A stretch of 64,000 nt of DNA from Qipengyuania sp. ABI-127-1 (GCA_022953095.1 JALJCR010000002.1:558001-622000), one strand, 5' to 3'; positions 52,791 through 62,683 are shown, counted from the first letter of the stretch. Numbers and translations are program-made. Notes: generated by a model from the sequence alone, not told the origin.

Positions 52791-54355
52791 GCCGCAGCTG
52801 GCTGCTCGCGCCGTTCTGTCGAGTGGTCAGTTTTCTGTTTGTTGCCCATGATTGCCACAAGGAATGCCAGTGCAGAGCCGATCACCAGTTTCCAGGTAAA
52901 CGCAAGCGATGTTACACTTTCAGGCACCCCGACCATACCACCGATTGCCGCTTCGCCTGCCACCATGGCGACAAAGCCGATCACCAACGCCCAGACAATC
53001 GACGCCTCGCTACCGCGGCTGGTGAAGACGGCTGCGGCAAACACGCCAAGCAAGCCTGCATAGGCGAACACCATCACCTGCAACGCGAATTCAAGCAGAG
53101 GAAGATCGGCGGAACGCTGCCAGAAGAAACACACCACTGCCATCAGACCGAGGATAATCGCGATCGCCATCATCGCGACGCGACCTGCAGTGACGGTCTG
53201 TTCGTCGGAAAGCTGGCCAGCCCAGGGTTTGTAGAAATCGGCGACCACGACCGAGCTCATCGAGCTCAGACCGGATGTTAGCGTGGATACAGCCGCGGCA
53301 ACGACCGCCGCTCCGCACAGACCGCGCACTCCGTCGGGCAACTCGGTCAGGATATAGCGCATGAATACTGTCACGCTGTTGAGGTCCGCGTCCGCTCCAG
53401 CCAATCCAGTCAGATCGCCGCGATCGTAGAAGATATGCAGCAATTGCCCGATGCTCAGAAACACGAAGATGATGGGCAGCGCGCCGATCGATGACCAGAA
53501 CAGCGCCCAGCCAGCGTGCCGCGAGCTCTTGGCGGCCAAAAGACGCTGCGTAGTGTCCTGATCGAGCCCGAAATTGCCGATGTTGAGCAGCATCAGTCCA
53601 GTAAAGGCGGCCGGAATCGTAAAAGGATCGTTGAGCGCCAGTGAAAAATCGAAAATTGTCAGCTTGCTCGGGCCAGACGGCGGCGCATCGAGCGCCGAGA
53701 GGACTTCGGCGAAACCGAGGTCGAGCCGGATGTAGAGCGCGATAAGCACTACAAATGCAGCCCCTGCATAGACGACAAGCTGTACAGCGTCGCTGGCGAT
53801 GACCGAACGAAGGCCGCCCATGAGGCAAAGCGCGAGGCTAAGGATGACGATGATAACGGTCGCGAATGCAATGGCCGAAAAATCGGTCCGCATGAAGAGT
53901 ATCATCGCGACAGCGAGAGCCGCCATGAATAGACGGGCGCCATTGGCGAAGATCCTCCCGACAAGATACATCGCCGAGGTGCTGCGCAAAGCAAGCTTGC
54001 CGTAGCGCTGATCGAGAAGTTCGTAGACCGTCGTGACATTGAGCGCATAGAAGCGCGGAAGCAGGACGGTTGCCACAACCAGGCTCGCAAGCACGGCGCC
54101 AAGCGATCCGGCGAGATAGGTATAGTCGGCGCGATATCCGAAATCCGGGCCGCCGAGGAAAGTTGCTGCGGATTGGGTGGTCGCAAGCACCGAAAACGCG
54201 ATCAGCCAGCCGGGCATCTGACCGTCGGCAAGAAAGTATTCGCGGGCGGATCGTGCTCCCCTTCTTGAAAGGTACCAACCCAGCGCCGCGTTGCCGAGCA
54301 GGTATATCGCGACCACTATCCAGTCGATCGTTCCGAAACCCGATGACATTGGCAT
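52787..54355 (-). CDS. Sodium:solute symporter family permease
   Basis: A 522-residue polytopic protein with about 13 membrane segments. Family motifs: GWYLSRRGARSAREYFLADG near residues 24-43, TQSAATFLGGPDFGY near 60-74, YELLDQRYG, GGLRSVIASDAVQ and GNFGLDQDTTQRLLAAKS. Substrate likely an amino sugar or its anhydro form, judging from the surrounding nag genes, and not provable from sequence. ATG 54355 has AGGAGGGG about 8 bases upstream; the frame to 54391 is unsupported. The gap to the TonB receptor gene upstream is 99 bases. Confidence 0.88.
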   Translation of the reverse strand: MPMSSGFGTIDWIVVAIYLLGNAALGWYLSRRGARSAREYFLADGQMPGWLIAFSVLATTQSAATFLGGPDFGYRADYTYLAGSLGAVLASLVVATVLLPRFYALNVTTVYELLDQRYGKLALRSTSAMYLVGRIFANGARLFMAALAVAMILFMRTDFSAIAFATVIIVILSLALCLMGGLRSVIASDAVQLVVYAGAAFVVLIALYIRLDLGFAEVLSALDAPPSGPSKLTIFDFSLALNDPFTIPAAFTGLMLLNIGNFGLDQDTTQRLLAAKSSRHAGWALFWSSIGALPIIFVFLSIGQLLHIFYDRGDLTGLAGADADLNSVTVFMRYILTELPDGVRGLCGAAVVAAAVSTLTSGLSSMSSVVVADFYKPWAGQLSDEQTVTAGRVAMMAIAIILGLMAVVCFFWQRSADLPLLEFALQVMVFAYAGLLGVFAAAVFTSRGSEASIVWALVIGFVAMVAGEAAIGGMVGVPESVTSLAFTWKLVIGSALAFLVAIMGNKQKTDHSTERREQPAAA

Positions 54356-54454
54356 GGGAGAGCCCCTCCTCAGGAAGTCCGGATACGTCACCTCCCAAAA
54401 GCGGGAGCTCGGATCGGGCGGACTAGAGCCCGCCGGATCGTGAAGTCAACGCAA

Positions 54455-57184
54455 TCAGAATGTGATGCTGGCCGAGGCGCCAAAGGTGCGACCGATGATA
54501 TCGTACGTTCCCAGCAGCGCATTGAAGGAAGTGGTGGAGGCTGGTTGCGGCAGTTCTCTATCGAACAGGTTCCGGATCCCAAGATTGATCACGAGACCGT
54601 TGAAGTCTGTATCGACTTGCAGGTTCAAGTCGAAGTAGTCGACAGCCCCGATTTTTTCGCTCGGATCAAGCGCGTTCTCGACTTCGCCGATCCGACGCCA
54701 GACGAGCTGCAGCATCCCCATGTCGCCAGCGAAGGTCGCTGCTGCGCGATGACGATAGGCTGGTTGCACCAGGCTGACGGCGTCCGACGAGCAGGCGAAA
54801 CCGAAGGTCCCTTTACAGTCGACCGGATCGAGCACCGGATTGCGCTGGATCGAGTAGTCAGTAACGATCGTCCCTTGATACCCGAGTCTGAGACCAGTAG
54901 CCAAGCCACTGGAGGACAGATCGATCTGATAGTTGACGTCGATGTCGAAGCCGGACTGTTCGATAACCCCAAGGTTGCGGTCGTTTACGAACGCATCGTC
55001 AATGACGCCTGTCACCGGGTCGCGAGAGATCGCCTGGCAGATCGGATTATCCGCGACCGGATTATCGATGTAGCAGCTCTGCAATGCATCGACCGGCTGG
55101 ATCTGACCGACGGCGTCTGTGATGCGGATGTCGTAGTAGTCGAGGATAATCTCCAGTCCCGACGCGAATTGCGGCGTGATAACTGCGCCGATGGTGTAGG
55201 TCCGCCCGTTTTCCGGCCCGATATCGGGGTTGCCGCCGAAGAAGTATTGTCCGGTGAGATTGGCCGGATCCAGACTATCATACGAACCCTGCGGCGGAGC
55301 GCCGAAACGATCGCATTGGGCCTGGTCGCCGGTACCCAACACACAGGGGTCGCCAAGGTAGCGCGGCTGGAGCCTCGGCACTGTCCGCAGGAGCGAGAAG
55401 GGGATCGAGAAAACCGGAGCGGCGAATTCGCCGATATTCGGTGATCGAACCACCGTCTGGCGGGTTCCGCGGAAACGGATGTTGTCATCGACCTGCCAGG
55501 AAATTCCGAGCTTGTCAGTGTTGCCGACATCGGCATTGGAGAAATCGGAGAAGCGGATTGCTCCCTCAATGGTGAGATCCTCGAAGAAGGGCTTGTCGGC
55601 AAGGATCGGAATGAGCACTTCGGCATAGACCTCGCTGGCGTCGAAGCCGCCGATGATAACGCCGCCCGTGCTGCCACGGTAGGTCAGACCGTTGACCAGC
55701 GCCGCCTCGTCACCCGTCTCGAGGGATTCATCGCGATACTCGTAACCCACGGCGAAGCGGACAGGGCCCGCCAGCAGCTCAAACAGTGCCGAGGAATCGC
55801 CCGACAGGCTGAAGGCTGCAACCGTCTGTTTGCGGTCGCGGATTTCCTGGACGAAATTCGCCCCAAAACCGGAAAGGTCGGCACCCGGACCGAAGATGTC
55901 CACACTGTTTGCGATCGCGGCAAAGCGGCTGCCGCCGGTGCTGTTGACCCGCAAGGCATCGCCAGTCGTGGTCGTGTCTTCTTCGACCCGGCCGTGCTGG
56001 ATATAGGCATCGTAGCGCAGCCAGTCTGCCAACGGACCGCGCAGCCCGACCTGGTACTGGGTCGTGGTGCGCTCGGTCGCGGCAGTAAGGATGCCAAGCT
56101 CTCCCAAGGTGCGCTCGACGCCCACTTCTGCCTGTCCGTTGACGAAGGTCAGGCGTGAACGGATGTCGGCAGTCAGGAACGGATTGGTTTCGCTGATGAA
56201 GACCCGATCGTTCACCGTGACAGGATTGTTGCCTGCGCGGCCCGCGCCCACGGTATCGACTCGCGTGTACATCGCGCGCCCATAAATCTCGGCGAATGGC
56301 GCGATTTTATAGTCGAAGAAAGTCGCGACATTGATGCGCTCGAGCGGCTGGATCGCCGGGTAGAGATCCGAGAAATCCGACGTTTGACGCGTTGTTTGCA
56401 ACACTCCGCTCTCGTCGAAGGCAAAGAAGTTGCCGCTCGCAATATCGGTGAAATTGCCGCCGGCGCCTGCGAGCGTCGAAGTGGTGTTGTCGGCGAGGTA
56501 ATCGCGGTCTCCAACCAGCAGATCGCCGCGATTGGTGTAATCGGCATAAAACACGATTCCGCCCCGATCACCGAGATTGGCGCCCAGCGAAATATTCGTG
56601 TTGTAGGTCTGAAAGTCCTCGGCTCCCTCCCAGCTGCCGCCGAGGCGCAGGCCCTCAAAGTCAGTGTCGACAATGAAATTGACGACGCCCGCAACAGCGT
56701 CAGCGCCATAAACCGCCGCTGCGCCTCCAGTTAGCACATCGACCTGCTTGAGCAGCGGTGCGGGAATGCTGTTGACGTCGACCGCATTCCGAAAGCTGAA
56801 CGGAACCATTCTAGTACCATTCAGCAGGGCCAGCGTGCGATTCTGGCCGAGGTTGCGCAGATCGAGTGTCTGCGCTCCCCGTCCGTCACTTCCCGTTTGG
56901 GTAGAGTTGACGCCTCCGGCGAACTGCGGAATGCGGACACTGATGTCCTCGATCGTAACCGCGCGGTCGAGCTCGATCTGTTCCTGGTCGAAAGAGGTGA
57001 CCGGGCTCGTAGCTGTCAGTTCTGTACGCTGAATGCGGGATCCAGTGACTACGATAGTCTCGCCTTCTTCGGAGTTCTGAGCCTCAGAGGTGCTGGCGGA
57101 ATCCTGCGCAAAGGCGGTGCCCGGCAGGGTCGCCACGGTGCTGGCAAGAATCGTTCCGGCGAATAATTTGGCAGTTGATCTCAT
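54455..57184 (-). CDS. TonB-dependent outer-membrane receptor
   Basis: A 909-residue receptor. The signal peptide (residues 1-27) ends GTAFAQ. TonB box-like ETIVVTGSRI follows (~47), then the plug domain with SPVTSFDQEQIELDRAVTIE, LRNLGQNRTLALLNGTRMVP and VDVLTGGAAAVYGADAVAGV. The rest is the 22-strand barrel with the terminal strand ending FGASASITF. The long plug and barrel are like those of saccharide and oligomer receptors of sphingomonads. Likely substrate: chitin- or peptidoglycan-derived oligosaccharides, from context. ATG 57184 has GGGGAG 5 bases upstream; GTG 57190 is in frame. It has its own promoter at 57209-57236. Confidence 0.92.
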   Translation of the reverse strand: MRSTAKLFAGTILASTVATLPGTAFAQDSASTSEAQNSEEGETIVVTGSRIQRTELTATSPVTSFDQEQIELDRAVTIEDISVRIPQFAGGVNSTQTGSDGRGAQTLDLRNLGQNRTLALLNGTRMVPFSFRNAVDVNSIPAPLLKQVDVLTGGAAAVYGADAVAGVVNFIVDTDFEGLRLGGSWEGAEDFQTYNTNISLGANLGDRGGIVFYADYTNRGDLLVGDRDYLADNTTSTLAGAGGNFTDIASGNFFAFDESGVLQTTRQTSDFSDLYPAIQPLERINVATFFDYKIAPFAEIYGRAMYTRVDTVGAGRAGNNPVTVNDRVFISETNPFLTADIRSRLTFVNGQAEVGVERTLGELGILTAATERTTTQYQVGLRGPLADWLRYDAYIQHGRVEEDTTTTGDALRVNSTGGSRFAAIANSVDIFGPGADLSGFGANFVQEIRDRKQTVAAFSLSGDSSALFELLAGPVRFAVGYEYRDESLETGDEAALVNGLTYRGSTGGVIIGGFDASEVYAEVLIPILADKPFFEDLTIEGAIRFSDFSNADVGNTDKLGISWQVDDNIRFRGTRQTVVRSPNIGEFAAPVFSIPFSLLRTVPRLQPRYLGDPCVLGTGDQAQCDRFGAPPQGSYDSLDPANLTGQYFFGGNPDIGPENGRTYTIGAVITPQFASGLEIILDYYDIRITDAVGQIQPVDALQSCYIDNPVADNPICQAISRDPVTGVIDDAFVNDRNLGVIEQSGFDIDVNYQIDLSSSGLATGLRLGYQGTIVTDYSIQRNPVLDPVDCKGTFGFACSSDAVSLVQPAYRHRAAATFAGDMGMLQLVWRRIGEVENALDPSEKIGAVDYFDLNLQVDTDFNGLVINLGIRNLFDRELPQPASTTSFNALLGTYDIIGRTFGASASITF

Positions 57185-57208
57185 GGGCACTCCCCTCAGT
57201 GAACCTAT

Positions 57209-57236
57209 ATATTACCACTTTGTAACCTCTTGGCAA
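57209..57236 (-). promoter_or_regulatory. Promoter of the TonB-receptor gene with a small palindrome
   Basis: On the minus strand TTGCCA (57236-57231), 16 bases, then TAATAT (57214-57209). A palindrome TTAC-N6-GTAA (57212-57225 on the plus strand) overlaps the -10 and the spacer and could be an operator. No regulator gene for the nag cluster lies in the window. Confidence 0.55.
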
Positions 57237-57278
57237 CCCACATGCAAGAAACGTGGATTGTGAAGAGGTGAAGGATTT

Positions 57279-58367
57279 TCACACACGCAGAAGCCAACCT
57301 CGGGCGAAGAGCGCGCGATAGAGGAGCCACTGGATTGCTATGAGTGCGCACAGTCCGGCGATTTCTACCGTGAAGGGAAATTGCGCGAGCGGCGCATAGA
57401 GCGGATATACAAGGAAGCGGGCGACCATATAGGCGAGGATCGCGTTCGCTCCGATCGGCGCGAGCGCTTCGCGCGCCTTACCCAGCACGGATGGTGAGGT
57501 TTCCTGGTCGAATGCCAGGCGAGCGATGGCAAGCATCAGCAGGCACGAGCCGATCGCAACAAGATTGAAGCTTATGGTCCACAGCGACTTGATCAGCGGA
57601 TAGGCGGCCCCGAGCATGCCTCCCGCTAGTCCGATCGCTACGCCGGAAAGCCCAAGCGATAATGGCTTTCCGGCACAGTTGTTCGATACGATGGCAGCCC
57701 CGGCACCCGCTCCGGCAAGGGTAATAAGAGAGGCTGAGAACATGCCGAGCAGACCTTCGGGATCGTATGATCCACCGTGAAGCCGGCCGGGCAGAACGAG
57801 CCTGTCGATGTAGCCATTGACGCTTGTCTCGGGCGTAAGGGCACCCGATCCGATACCGGGGATCGGATAAAGCAGCTGAAGCCCTGCAACGATTGCCGCG
57901 ATGGCGATCGCAGTTGCTATCCGCCCGCTGCGGTCACGCACCAGAATAAACGTCGCCGCCGCAATGAAATAGCTGACCCCGATCAGACCGAGAACGCTCG
58001 GGATCCGCAGACGCTCCCACGACCAGTCCCATCCGAAATTGTAGATGATGCCAAGGAGTAAGAGAATCGACGCGCGGCGCGCCGCTGACGCAAGCCGCCG
58101 ACTGCGCGAGAGTGCCTGAGAAGATGGTCGGGCATCGACGATCGCAAGCGAAACGCCGGAAAGAAAAATGAAAAGCGGGAAGACCAGATCATAAAGATGG
58201 ATGCCGCTCCACTCGGCATGATAGAACTGCTCGGAAAACCAGGCCATGGGTTCTATCGGCCATGCCCGTGCGGACGCGTGGATCAGGGCATCGAGACCGA
58301 TGATCACCAGCATGTCGAGACCGCGCAAGGCATCGACGGACAAGAGACGAGGCGACCGGTCGTTCAA
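57279..58367 (-). CDS. nagX: NagX-like membrane acyltransferase (DUF5009 / HGSNAT type)
   Basis: A 362-residue protein with about ten membrane segments. The opening RLLSVDALRGLDMLVIIGLD and the following DLVFPLFIFLSGVSLAI are typical of the heparan-alpha-glucosaminide acetyltransferase-like family found in nag operons. The exact reaction of NagX is not established; amino-sugar acylation or transport have been suggested for the family. ATG 58367 overlaps the nagA stop (ATGA). It ends 94 bases before the TonB-receptor start. Confidence 0.87.
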   Translation of the reverse strand: MNDRSPRLLSVDALRGLDMLVIIGLDALIHASARAWPIEPMAWFSEQFYHAEWSGIHLYDLVFPLFIFLSGVSLAIVDARPSSQALSRSRRLASAARRASILLLLGIIYNFGWDWSWERLRIPSVLGLIGVSYFIAAATFILVRDRSGRIATAIAIAAIVAGLQLLYPIPGIGSGALTPETSVNGYIDRLVLPGRLHGGSYDPEGLLGMFSASLITLAGAGAGAAIVSNNCAGKPLSLGLSGVAIGLAGGMLGAAYPLIKSLWTISFNLVAIGSCLLMLAIARLAFDQETSPSVLGKAREALAPIGANAILAYMVARFLVYPLYAPLAQFPFTVEIAGLCALIAIQWLLYRALFARGWLLRV

Positions 58368-59506
58368 TGGCGAAGAGCCAGCATTTCGCCATCGATCCAG
58401 CTTCGGGTGATGCGCAGTTTGTCATCGAGATGAAGCAGATTGGCGCGTGCTCCAACAAACAGTCCGCCCAGGTCGCGCTCCAACCCCATGAAACGCGCCG
58501 GCTCGGCGCTCGCAAGTCGTGTCGCCCCGGCAAGGTCCAGATCCAGCCAGTCGATTGCGTTCTTCACGGCATCAATCATGGTCAAGGCCGATCCAGCCAG
58601 GGTGCCGTCCTCGGCCAGGCAAACTCCATCCCTGATCGCAATGTGACGACCTGCGAGCTGAAAGTGGTCGAGATCGGTTCCCACCCCCGGCATTGCATCG
58701 GTGACGAGACAGAAGCGCCTGTCTCGCTTCGCGCGGATCGCAAGGCGCAGCACTGCCGGGTCGACATGATGTCCGTCGACGATAAGTCCGCACCATGCAG
58801 GACCCTCGAGGGCAGCCACCACTGCACCGGGCTTGCGTGACTCGACACCGGTCATGGCATTGAAAAGGTGCGTGTAGCCCGTCAGGCCATCGGTCTCGGC
58901 CTGTCGGGCTTCGGTATACCCGGCCAGCGAATGCCCCAGCGCGACGCGCACACCGCGGCTGGTGAGTTCGCGGATGTGACTGCGCTCGACCTCCTCGGGG
59001 GCAAGCGTGACGAGAATGGCGCCATTCGGCAGAGAAGCGAACAAGTCGATCGTCTCGGCATCGAAAGAGCGGAAATGCCGGGCATCGTGAATGCCACGCT
59101 TGGCCGGGTTGAGCATCGGCCCTTCGAGATGAATGCCGACAATGCCCGGCACTCCTTCGGTGATTGCCTGCTCGACCGCAGCGATCGCAGTCCGAACCTT
59201 GTCGATGTCATCCGAAATCAAAGTTGGAAGCATGGCGCAGGTACCGAATGGTCGATGCGCTTTGGCCATCTTGCGCAAGGTCGCAACCGAAGGCGCGTCG
59301 TTGAACAAGACACCGCCACCTCCATTGGCCTGGATGTCGAAAAAGCCCGGGATCAGATAGCCGCCGTCAAGCTTGAGGTCTGCAAGCCCCGGCGCCGTTC
59401 CACTTCCCGGCGCGATTGCGGAAATCCGGCCATCTGCGATGTCAACCACGCCCTCATGCCACTTTCCGTCGGACAGAAGTGTGCTCGCGCCGGTGAGTCT
59501 CGTCAT
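58364..59506 (-). CDS. nagA: N-acetylglucosamine-6-phosphate deacetylase
   Basis: Removes acetate from GlcNAc-6-phosphate, cytoplasmic. It is 380 residues. Signatures: LIPGFFDIQANGGGGVLF, the metal/acid segment GIHLEGPMLNP, ALGHSLAGY, GYTHLFNAMTG and LVTDAMPGVG. The usual HxH at the first metal position is DxQ, which is normal for one-metal NagA. ATG 59506 overlaps the nagB-II stop by 4 bases, and its own stop overlaps nagX. Confidence 0.95.
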   Translation of the reverse strand: MTRLTGASTLLSDGKWHEGVVDIADGRISAIAPGSGTAPGLADLKLDGGYLIPGFFDIQANGGGGVLFNDAPSVATLRKMAKAHRPFGTCAMLPTLISDDIDKVRTAIAAVEQAITEGVPGIVGIHLEGPMLNPAKRGIHDARHFRSFDAETIDLFASLPNGAILVTLAPEEVERSHIRELTSRGVRVALGHSLAGYTEARQAETDGLTGYTHLFNAMTGVESRKPGAVVAALEGPAWCGLIVDGHHVDPAVLRLAIRAKRDRRFCLVTDAMPGVGTDLDHFQLAGRHIAIRDGVCLAEDGTLAGSALTMIDAVKNAIDWLDLDLAGATRLASAEPARFMGLERDLGGLFVGARANLLHLDDKLRITRSWIDGEMLALRH

Positions 59507-60540
59507 AATGTCTTCGTCACTTTGCTGAGCGATGGCGGATTGTCAGGGTCCAGGCTGCGGCGCCGCGATAATTCTTCGGCAAACTGATAGAAGGCGGCGG
59601 CCTGGGCGACTGGCTGCGTCAGGGGATGCCCGGTGCGAACAGTCGGCAATGCCATTACGCCTTCGACATTCACGAGGCTGCCGAAGACTGCGGGACCAAA
59701 CGCGCTCAGTGAACGGGCTGCCTCATCCAGGCTGCTACGCGCTGCGTCTTCAGATCCGAGCACGATGACCGGCGAATCTGCGCCGACAGCAGCTTTTGGA
59801 CCGTGATGCACCTCGGCTGCGCTGAAGGCTTCTGCGTGAAGGCCTGCCACTTCTTTTAGTTTGAGCGCCGCTTCGGCTGCAATGCCCAACCCTGTACCGC
59901 GGCCGATGACGAAAGCGCGCTGCGCATCGCAAAACTGTGAGACGATCCGATTTCCCCATCGCTCGCCGGACCCGAACCTGAGCTGCTCTGGCAAGCGGTC
60001 GAGGGCACCTGCAATCCCAGACGAAGAGGTGATGGCAGCGATCAACCGGACAAAGGTCGTCAACGTGCACAGAAAGGACTTCGTCGCCGCCACAGCGTGC
60101 TCTGGGCCAGCATGCATGTCGAGCACGATGTCCGCTGCTGCGGCAAGCGGAGATAGCGGATCATTGACGATGCCTACCACCAGCGCGCCGCCCGCCTTTG
60201 CCGCTTGCGCGGATCGCAAAAGGTCCGGACTTTGCCCGGATTGCGACACGGTGATGAAGAGCATGTCATCAAAATGCAGCTGCGTTTCGTACACCGAAGC
60301 CTGCGATGGCCCAAGCGAAGCGACGGGCCGACCGGTCGCCTGTTCCAGCGCATACTTACCGAAAAGCGCAGCGTGATCGGAGCTGCCCCGCGCGCAGGTA
60401 ATGATCGCGCTCGGTGGCGACGCCAGCCACCACCTCGCGAGCTCTTGCAGCGGTGCGGCCAATGCCTCGGCTTGCAGCGCGATCCGATCGGGAGCCTCGG
60501 CAGCCTCGCTTGCCATCCGCGTCTGGGCCTGCGCGATCAT
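59503..60540 (-). CDS. nagB-II: Glucosamine-6-phosphate deaminase, NagB-II (SIS-domain) type
   Basis: A 345-residue protein of two SIS domains, as in the sugar-isomerase half of GlmS, lacking the glutamine-amidotransferase half. Motifs: ITCARGSSDHAA, VSQSGQSPDLL, VIGRGTGLGIAAEAALKLKE and EVHHGPKAAV. In nag operons of this kind the protein replaces NagB and converts glucosamine-6-phosphate to fructose-6-phosphate plus ammonia. It lies between nagK and nagA and overlaps both by 4 bases. A MurQ function is less likely given its length and GlmS-like ends. Confidence 0.9.
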   Translation of the reverse strand: MIAQAQTRMASEAAEAPDRIALQAEALAAPLQELARWWLASPPSAIITCARGSSDHAALFGKYALEQATGRPVASLGPSQASVYETQLHFDDMLFITVSQSGQSPDLLRSAQAAKAGGALVVGIVNDPLSPLAAAADIVLDMHAGPEHAVAATKSFLCTLTTFVRLIAAITSSSGIAGALDRLPEQLRFGSGERWGNRIVSQFCDAQRAFVIGRGTGLGIAAEAALKLKEVAGLHAEAFSAAEVHHGPKAAVGADSPVIVLGSEDAARSSLDEAARSLSAFGPAVFGSLVNVEGVMALPTVRTGHPLTQPVAQAAAFYQFAEELSRRRSLDPDNPPSLSKVTKTL

Positions 60541-61487
60541 CTCCTACCCTCCGGCACGGGCGCGCCCGGACGAGCGACAACGCTTGGAGCACCTGAAAGC
60601 ATCAGGGCACCGCTCAACGCGTCGCCTTGCGGTTCGACCAGCATCTCGCTTGTCCGGGCGCGCAGCCATGGCCGCAAATGCGCCGACAATCCGCCCATGA
60701 GTGAGCATCTCGGCGCGCCCTTTTCGAAGATTGTCTCGATGAAACGCTCGATGTGCCGAACCGCCTCGATCACGATCGAGCGGGCGATGTCGTCACCGCG
60801 CTCGGCATAGGAAATGACTATTGGCGCAAAGGCGGCAAAGTCGCCCGGCGTCGCTGTCTCCATCCATTCGATGACCGCGACGGTGCTGTCGCCGAACTGA
60901 CCGGTTACCGCATCGCTCAAGGGTGTCGACCGGGTGCGCCCATCGAGCGCCCGCAAGGCATGGCGGACTGCGCTCAGTCCAAGGGCAGCGCCGCTCGCCT
61001 CGTCAGAGATCGGGAAGCCATAGCCGCCCATGGTATCGATTTTGCCACCGACCCGCAGGTAGGCGATGGATCCGGTCCCGACGATCAATATTGCTCCGTC
61101 CTCGCCAGCATGGGCGCCTAGGTGCGCGATTTCGGCGTCGGACGCGATCGAGACCTGTGCAAAAGGCCATCGGTTGCCGACGAGCTGGCGCGACTGGCTG
61201 GCGCGCGAGAGGCCTGCGAGACCAAGACCGAGGCTCACCGCACCAATCGCATCCCCTGACAGTCCGGCTTCTTCGATGGCTCGCTGAGCAATGTCGAGCG
61301 TCAACTCTTCGACCGCCTCCACACCGATGCGAAGATTCCCCGGACCCGCCAAAACCCGGCTTAGTTCGCGGCCCTTGACATCGACCAGACTGGCAAGACT
61401 CTTAGTTCCTCCAGCATCAATGCCGAGCCAATACCGCACGTCTTGTCCTGCGCACTCGATTGGACGATTGTTTGCCATCTCGTTCAT
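60537..61487 (-). CDS. nagK: N-acetylglucosamine kinase, BadF/BadG ATPase family
   Basis: Phosphorylates GlcNAc with ATP. It is 316 residues in the BadF/BadG/BcrA/BcrD fold: the phosphate loop YWLGIDAGGTKSLASLVD near residues 19-36, a second phosphate motif ILIVGTGSIAYL and MGGYGFPISDEASGAALGL, as in human-type GlcNAc kinases. ATG 61487 overlaps the anmK stop by 4 bases; ATG 61478 is a shorter alternative. Stop overlaps nagB-II by 4 bases. Confidence 0.9.
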   Translation of the reverse strand: MNEMANNRPIECAGQDVRYWLGIDAGGTKSLASLVDVKGRELSRVLAGPGNLRIGVEAVEELTLDIAQRAIEEAGLSGDAIGAVSLGLGLAGLSRASQSRQLVGNRWPFAQVSIASDAEIAHLGAHAGEDGAILIVGTGSIAYLRVGGKIDTMGGYGFPISDEASGAALGLSAVRHALRALDGRTRSTPLSDAVTGQFGDSTVAVIEWMETATPGDFAAFAPIVISYAERGDDIARSIVIEAVRHIERFIETIFEKGAPRCSLMGGLSAHLRPWLRARTSEMLVEPQGDALSGALMLSGAPSVVARPGAPVPEGRR

Positions 61488-62683
61488 CCTGGTAAACTGA
61501 TCTTCCCCATCGATATCGACGGCATGCCTGCAATCCGGCCGTCGGCGATCCCGCGCCCGGCGATGGTCTCGTTGGCAAGCACTGCAAACAGAACAGCTTC
61601 CTTGGCATCAGGATCGATGCCAAGCTCATCGGTGGTGAACACCTGGTGGCGGTGGGCAAGTTCGCGACGGATATTCGCCATGAGTGTGGGATTGCGGGCG
61701 CCACCGCCGCTGACATAGATAGCCGCGTCCTCGGCTGCACCGAGCGCATCGATTGATGAAGCGATCGAGCGCGCCGAGCACAAGCTCAGCGTGGCAAGCA
61801 GGTCTACAGTTTGTGCCGCGCTATGGCCAGACCGGCTCGCCGCTGCATCGAGCCACGCCAGGTTGAAAGTCTCCGGACCGGTTGTCTTGGGCGCGGGTCG
61901 CGCGAAAAAGGGATCAGCCAGAAGGTGCTTGAGCAACTCTGGTAACACCGTGCCGCGCGCCGCCAGCGCCCCGTCAGCATCGAAACGCATTGCCGGAAAA
62001 TGACGCTGCACGAGCTGGTCCATAACGGTATTTCCCGGCCCGATATCGGTGCAGGAGGACCAGCGCCCTTTTGCCTTGCCCGGCACGAAAGTCAGATTGG
62101 CAATTCCGCCGATATTGAGCAGGATATGGTCCTTGCTGTCCTCGCCAAACAGCAGGTAATCGCCATAGGCTGCAAGCGGCGCACCTTCGCCGCCCGCTGC
62201 AATCTGCTTCTGCCGGAAATCATGCACAGTAATGATCCCGGTGCGATGGGCGATGTGGTCACCATCACCCAGCTGCAGCGTGGCATTGACCCCAGGCATC
62301 TCATCACCAGCAGAGCCTGGCGCGTGATACACTGTCTGGCCGTGGCTCGCGATCAGATCGATACTGCTCGCCGGACGCTGCCATTCCTCAAGCGCCGACA
62401 GGATCATGTCAGCATGCACCTGCGCGACGAAAGGGTTGAGCAGACAAAGCCGTTCGAGATCGATCGACCGCTTGGCAAAAACCTCACCCACGCGGCCGCG
62501 GAAATCGTCGCTGTAAGGAATGGTTGTGAAGGCATCGAGCGTTAGACACGTCGCTTCGCCCGCCCCTTCGACGCGGCACAACGCAATATCCAGACCGTCG
62601 AGCGAGGTCCCGCTCATCAGGCCAACGATATGGCGTTCAGGCTTGGCAGCAATCCGCGCGAGCTTGGCGATATCGTCAAACAT
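61484..62683 (-). CDS. anmK: Anhydro-N-acetylmuramic acid kinase
   Basis: Opens the 1,6-anhydro ring and phosphorylates at O6, giving MurNAc-6-phosphate in cell-wall recycling. It is 399 residues. Motifs: IVGLMSGTSLDGLDIALC, the sugar-site phrase ASHGQTVYHAPG, DIGPGNTVMDQLV and YVSGGGARNP. Overlaps the flavoprotein gene by 8 bases upstream and nagK by 4 bases downstream. MurQ, needed to convert its product to GlcNAc-6-phosphate, is not in the window. Confidence 0.95.
   Translation of the reverse strand: MFDDIAKLARIAAKPERHIVGLMSGTSLDGLDIALCRVEGAGEATCLTLDAFTTIPYSDDFRGRVGEVFAKRSIDLERLCLLNPFVAQVHADMILSALEEWQRPASSIDLIASHGQTVYHAPGSAGDEMPGVNATLQLGDGDHIAHRTGIITVHDFRQKQIAAGGEGAPLAAYGDYLLFGEDSKDHILLNIGGIANLTFVPGKAKGRWSSCTDIGPGNTVMDQLVQRHFPAMRFDADGALAARGTVLPELLKHLLADPFFARPAPKTTGPETFNLAWLDAAASRSGHSAAQTVDLLATLSLCSARSIASSIDALGAAEDAAIYVSGGGARNPTLMANIRRELAHRHQVFTTDELGIDPDAKEAVLFAVLANETIAGRGIADGRIAGMPSISMGKISLPG

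Noticed and set aside
54416-54440. GC-rich inverted repeat between the TonB receptor and symporter genes
   Set aside because: Only a five-base stem and no T run; too weak to call a terminator.
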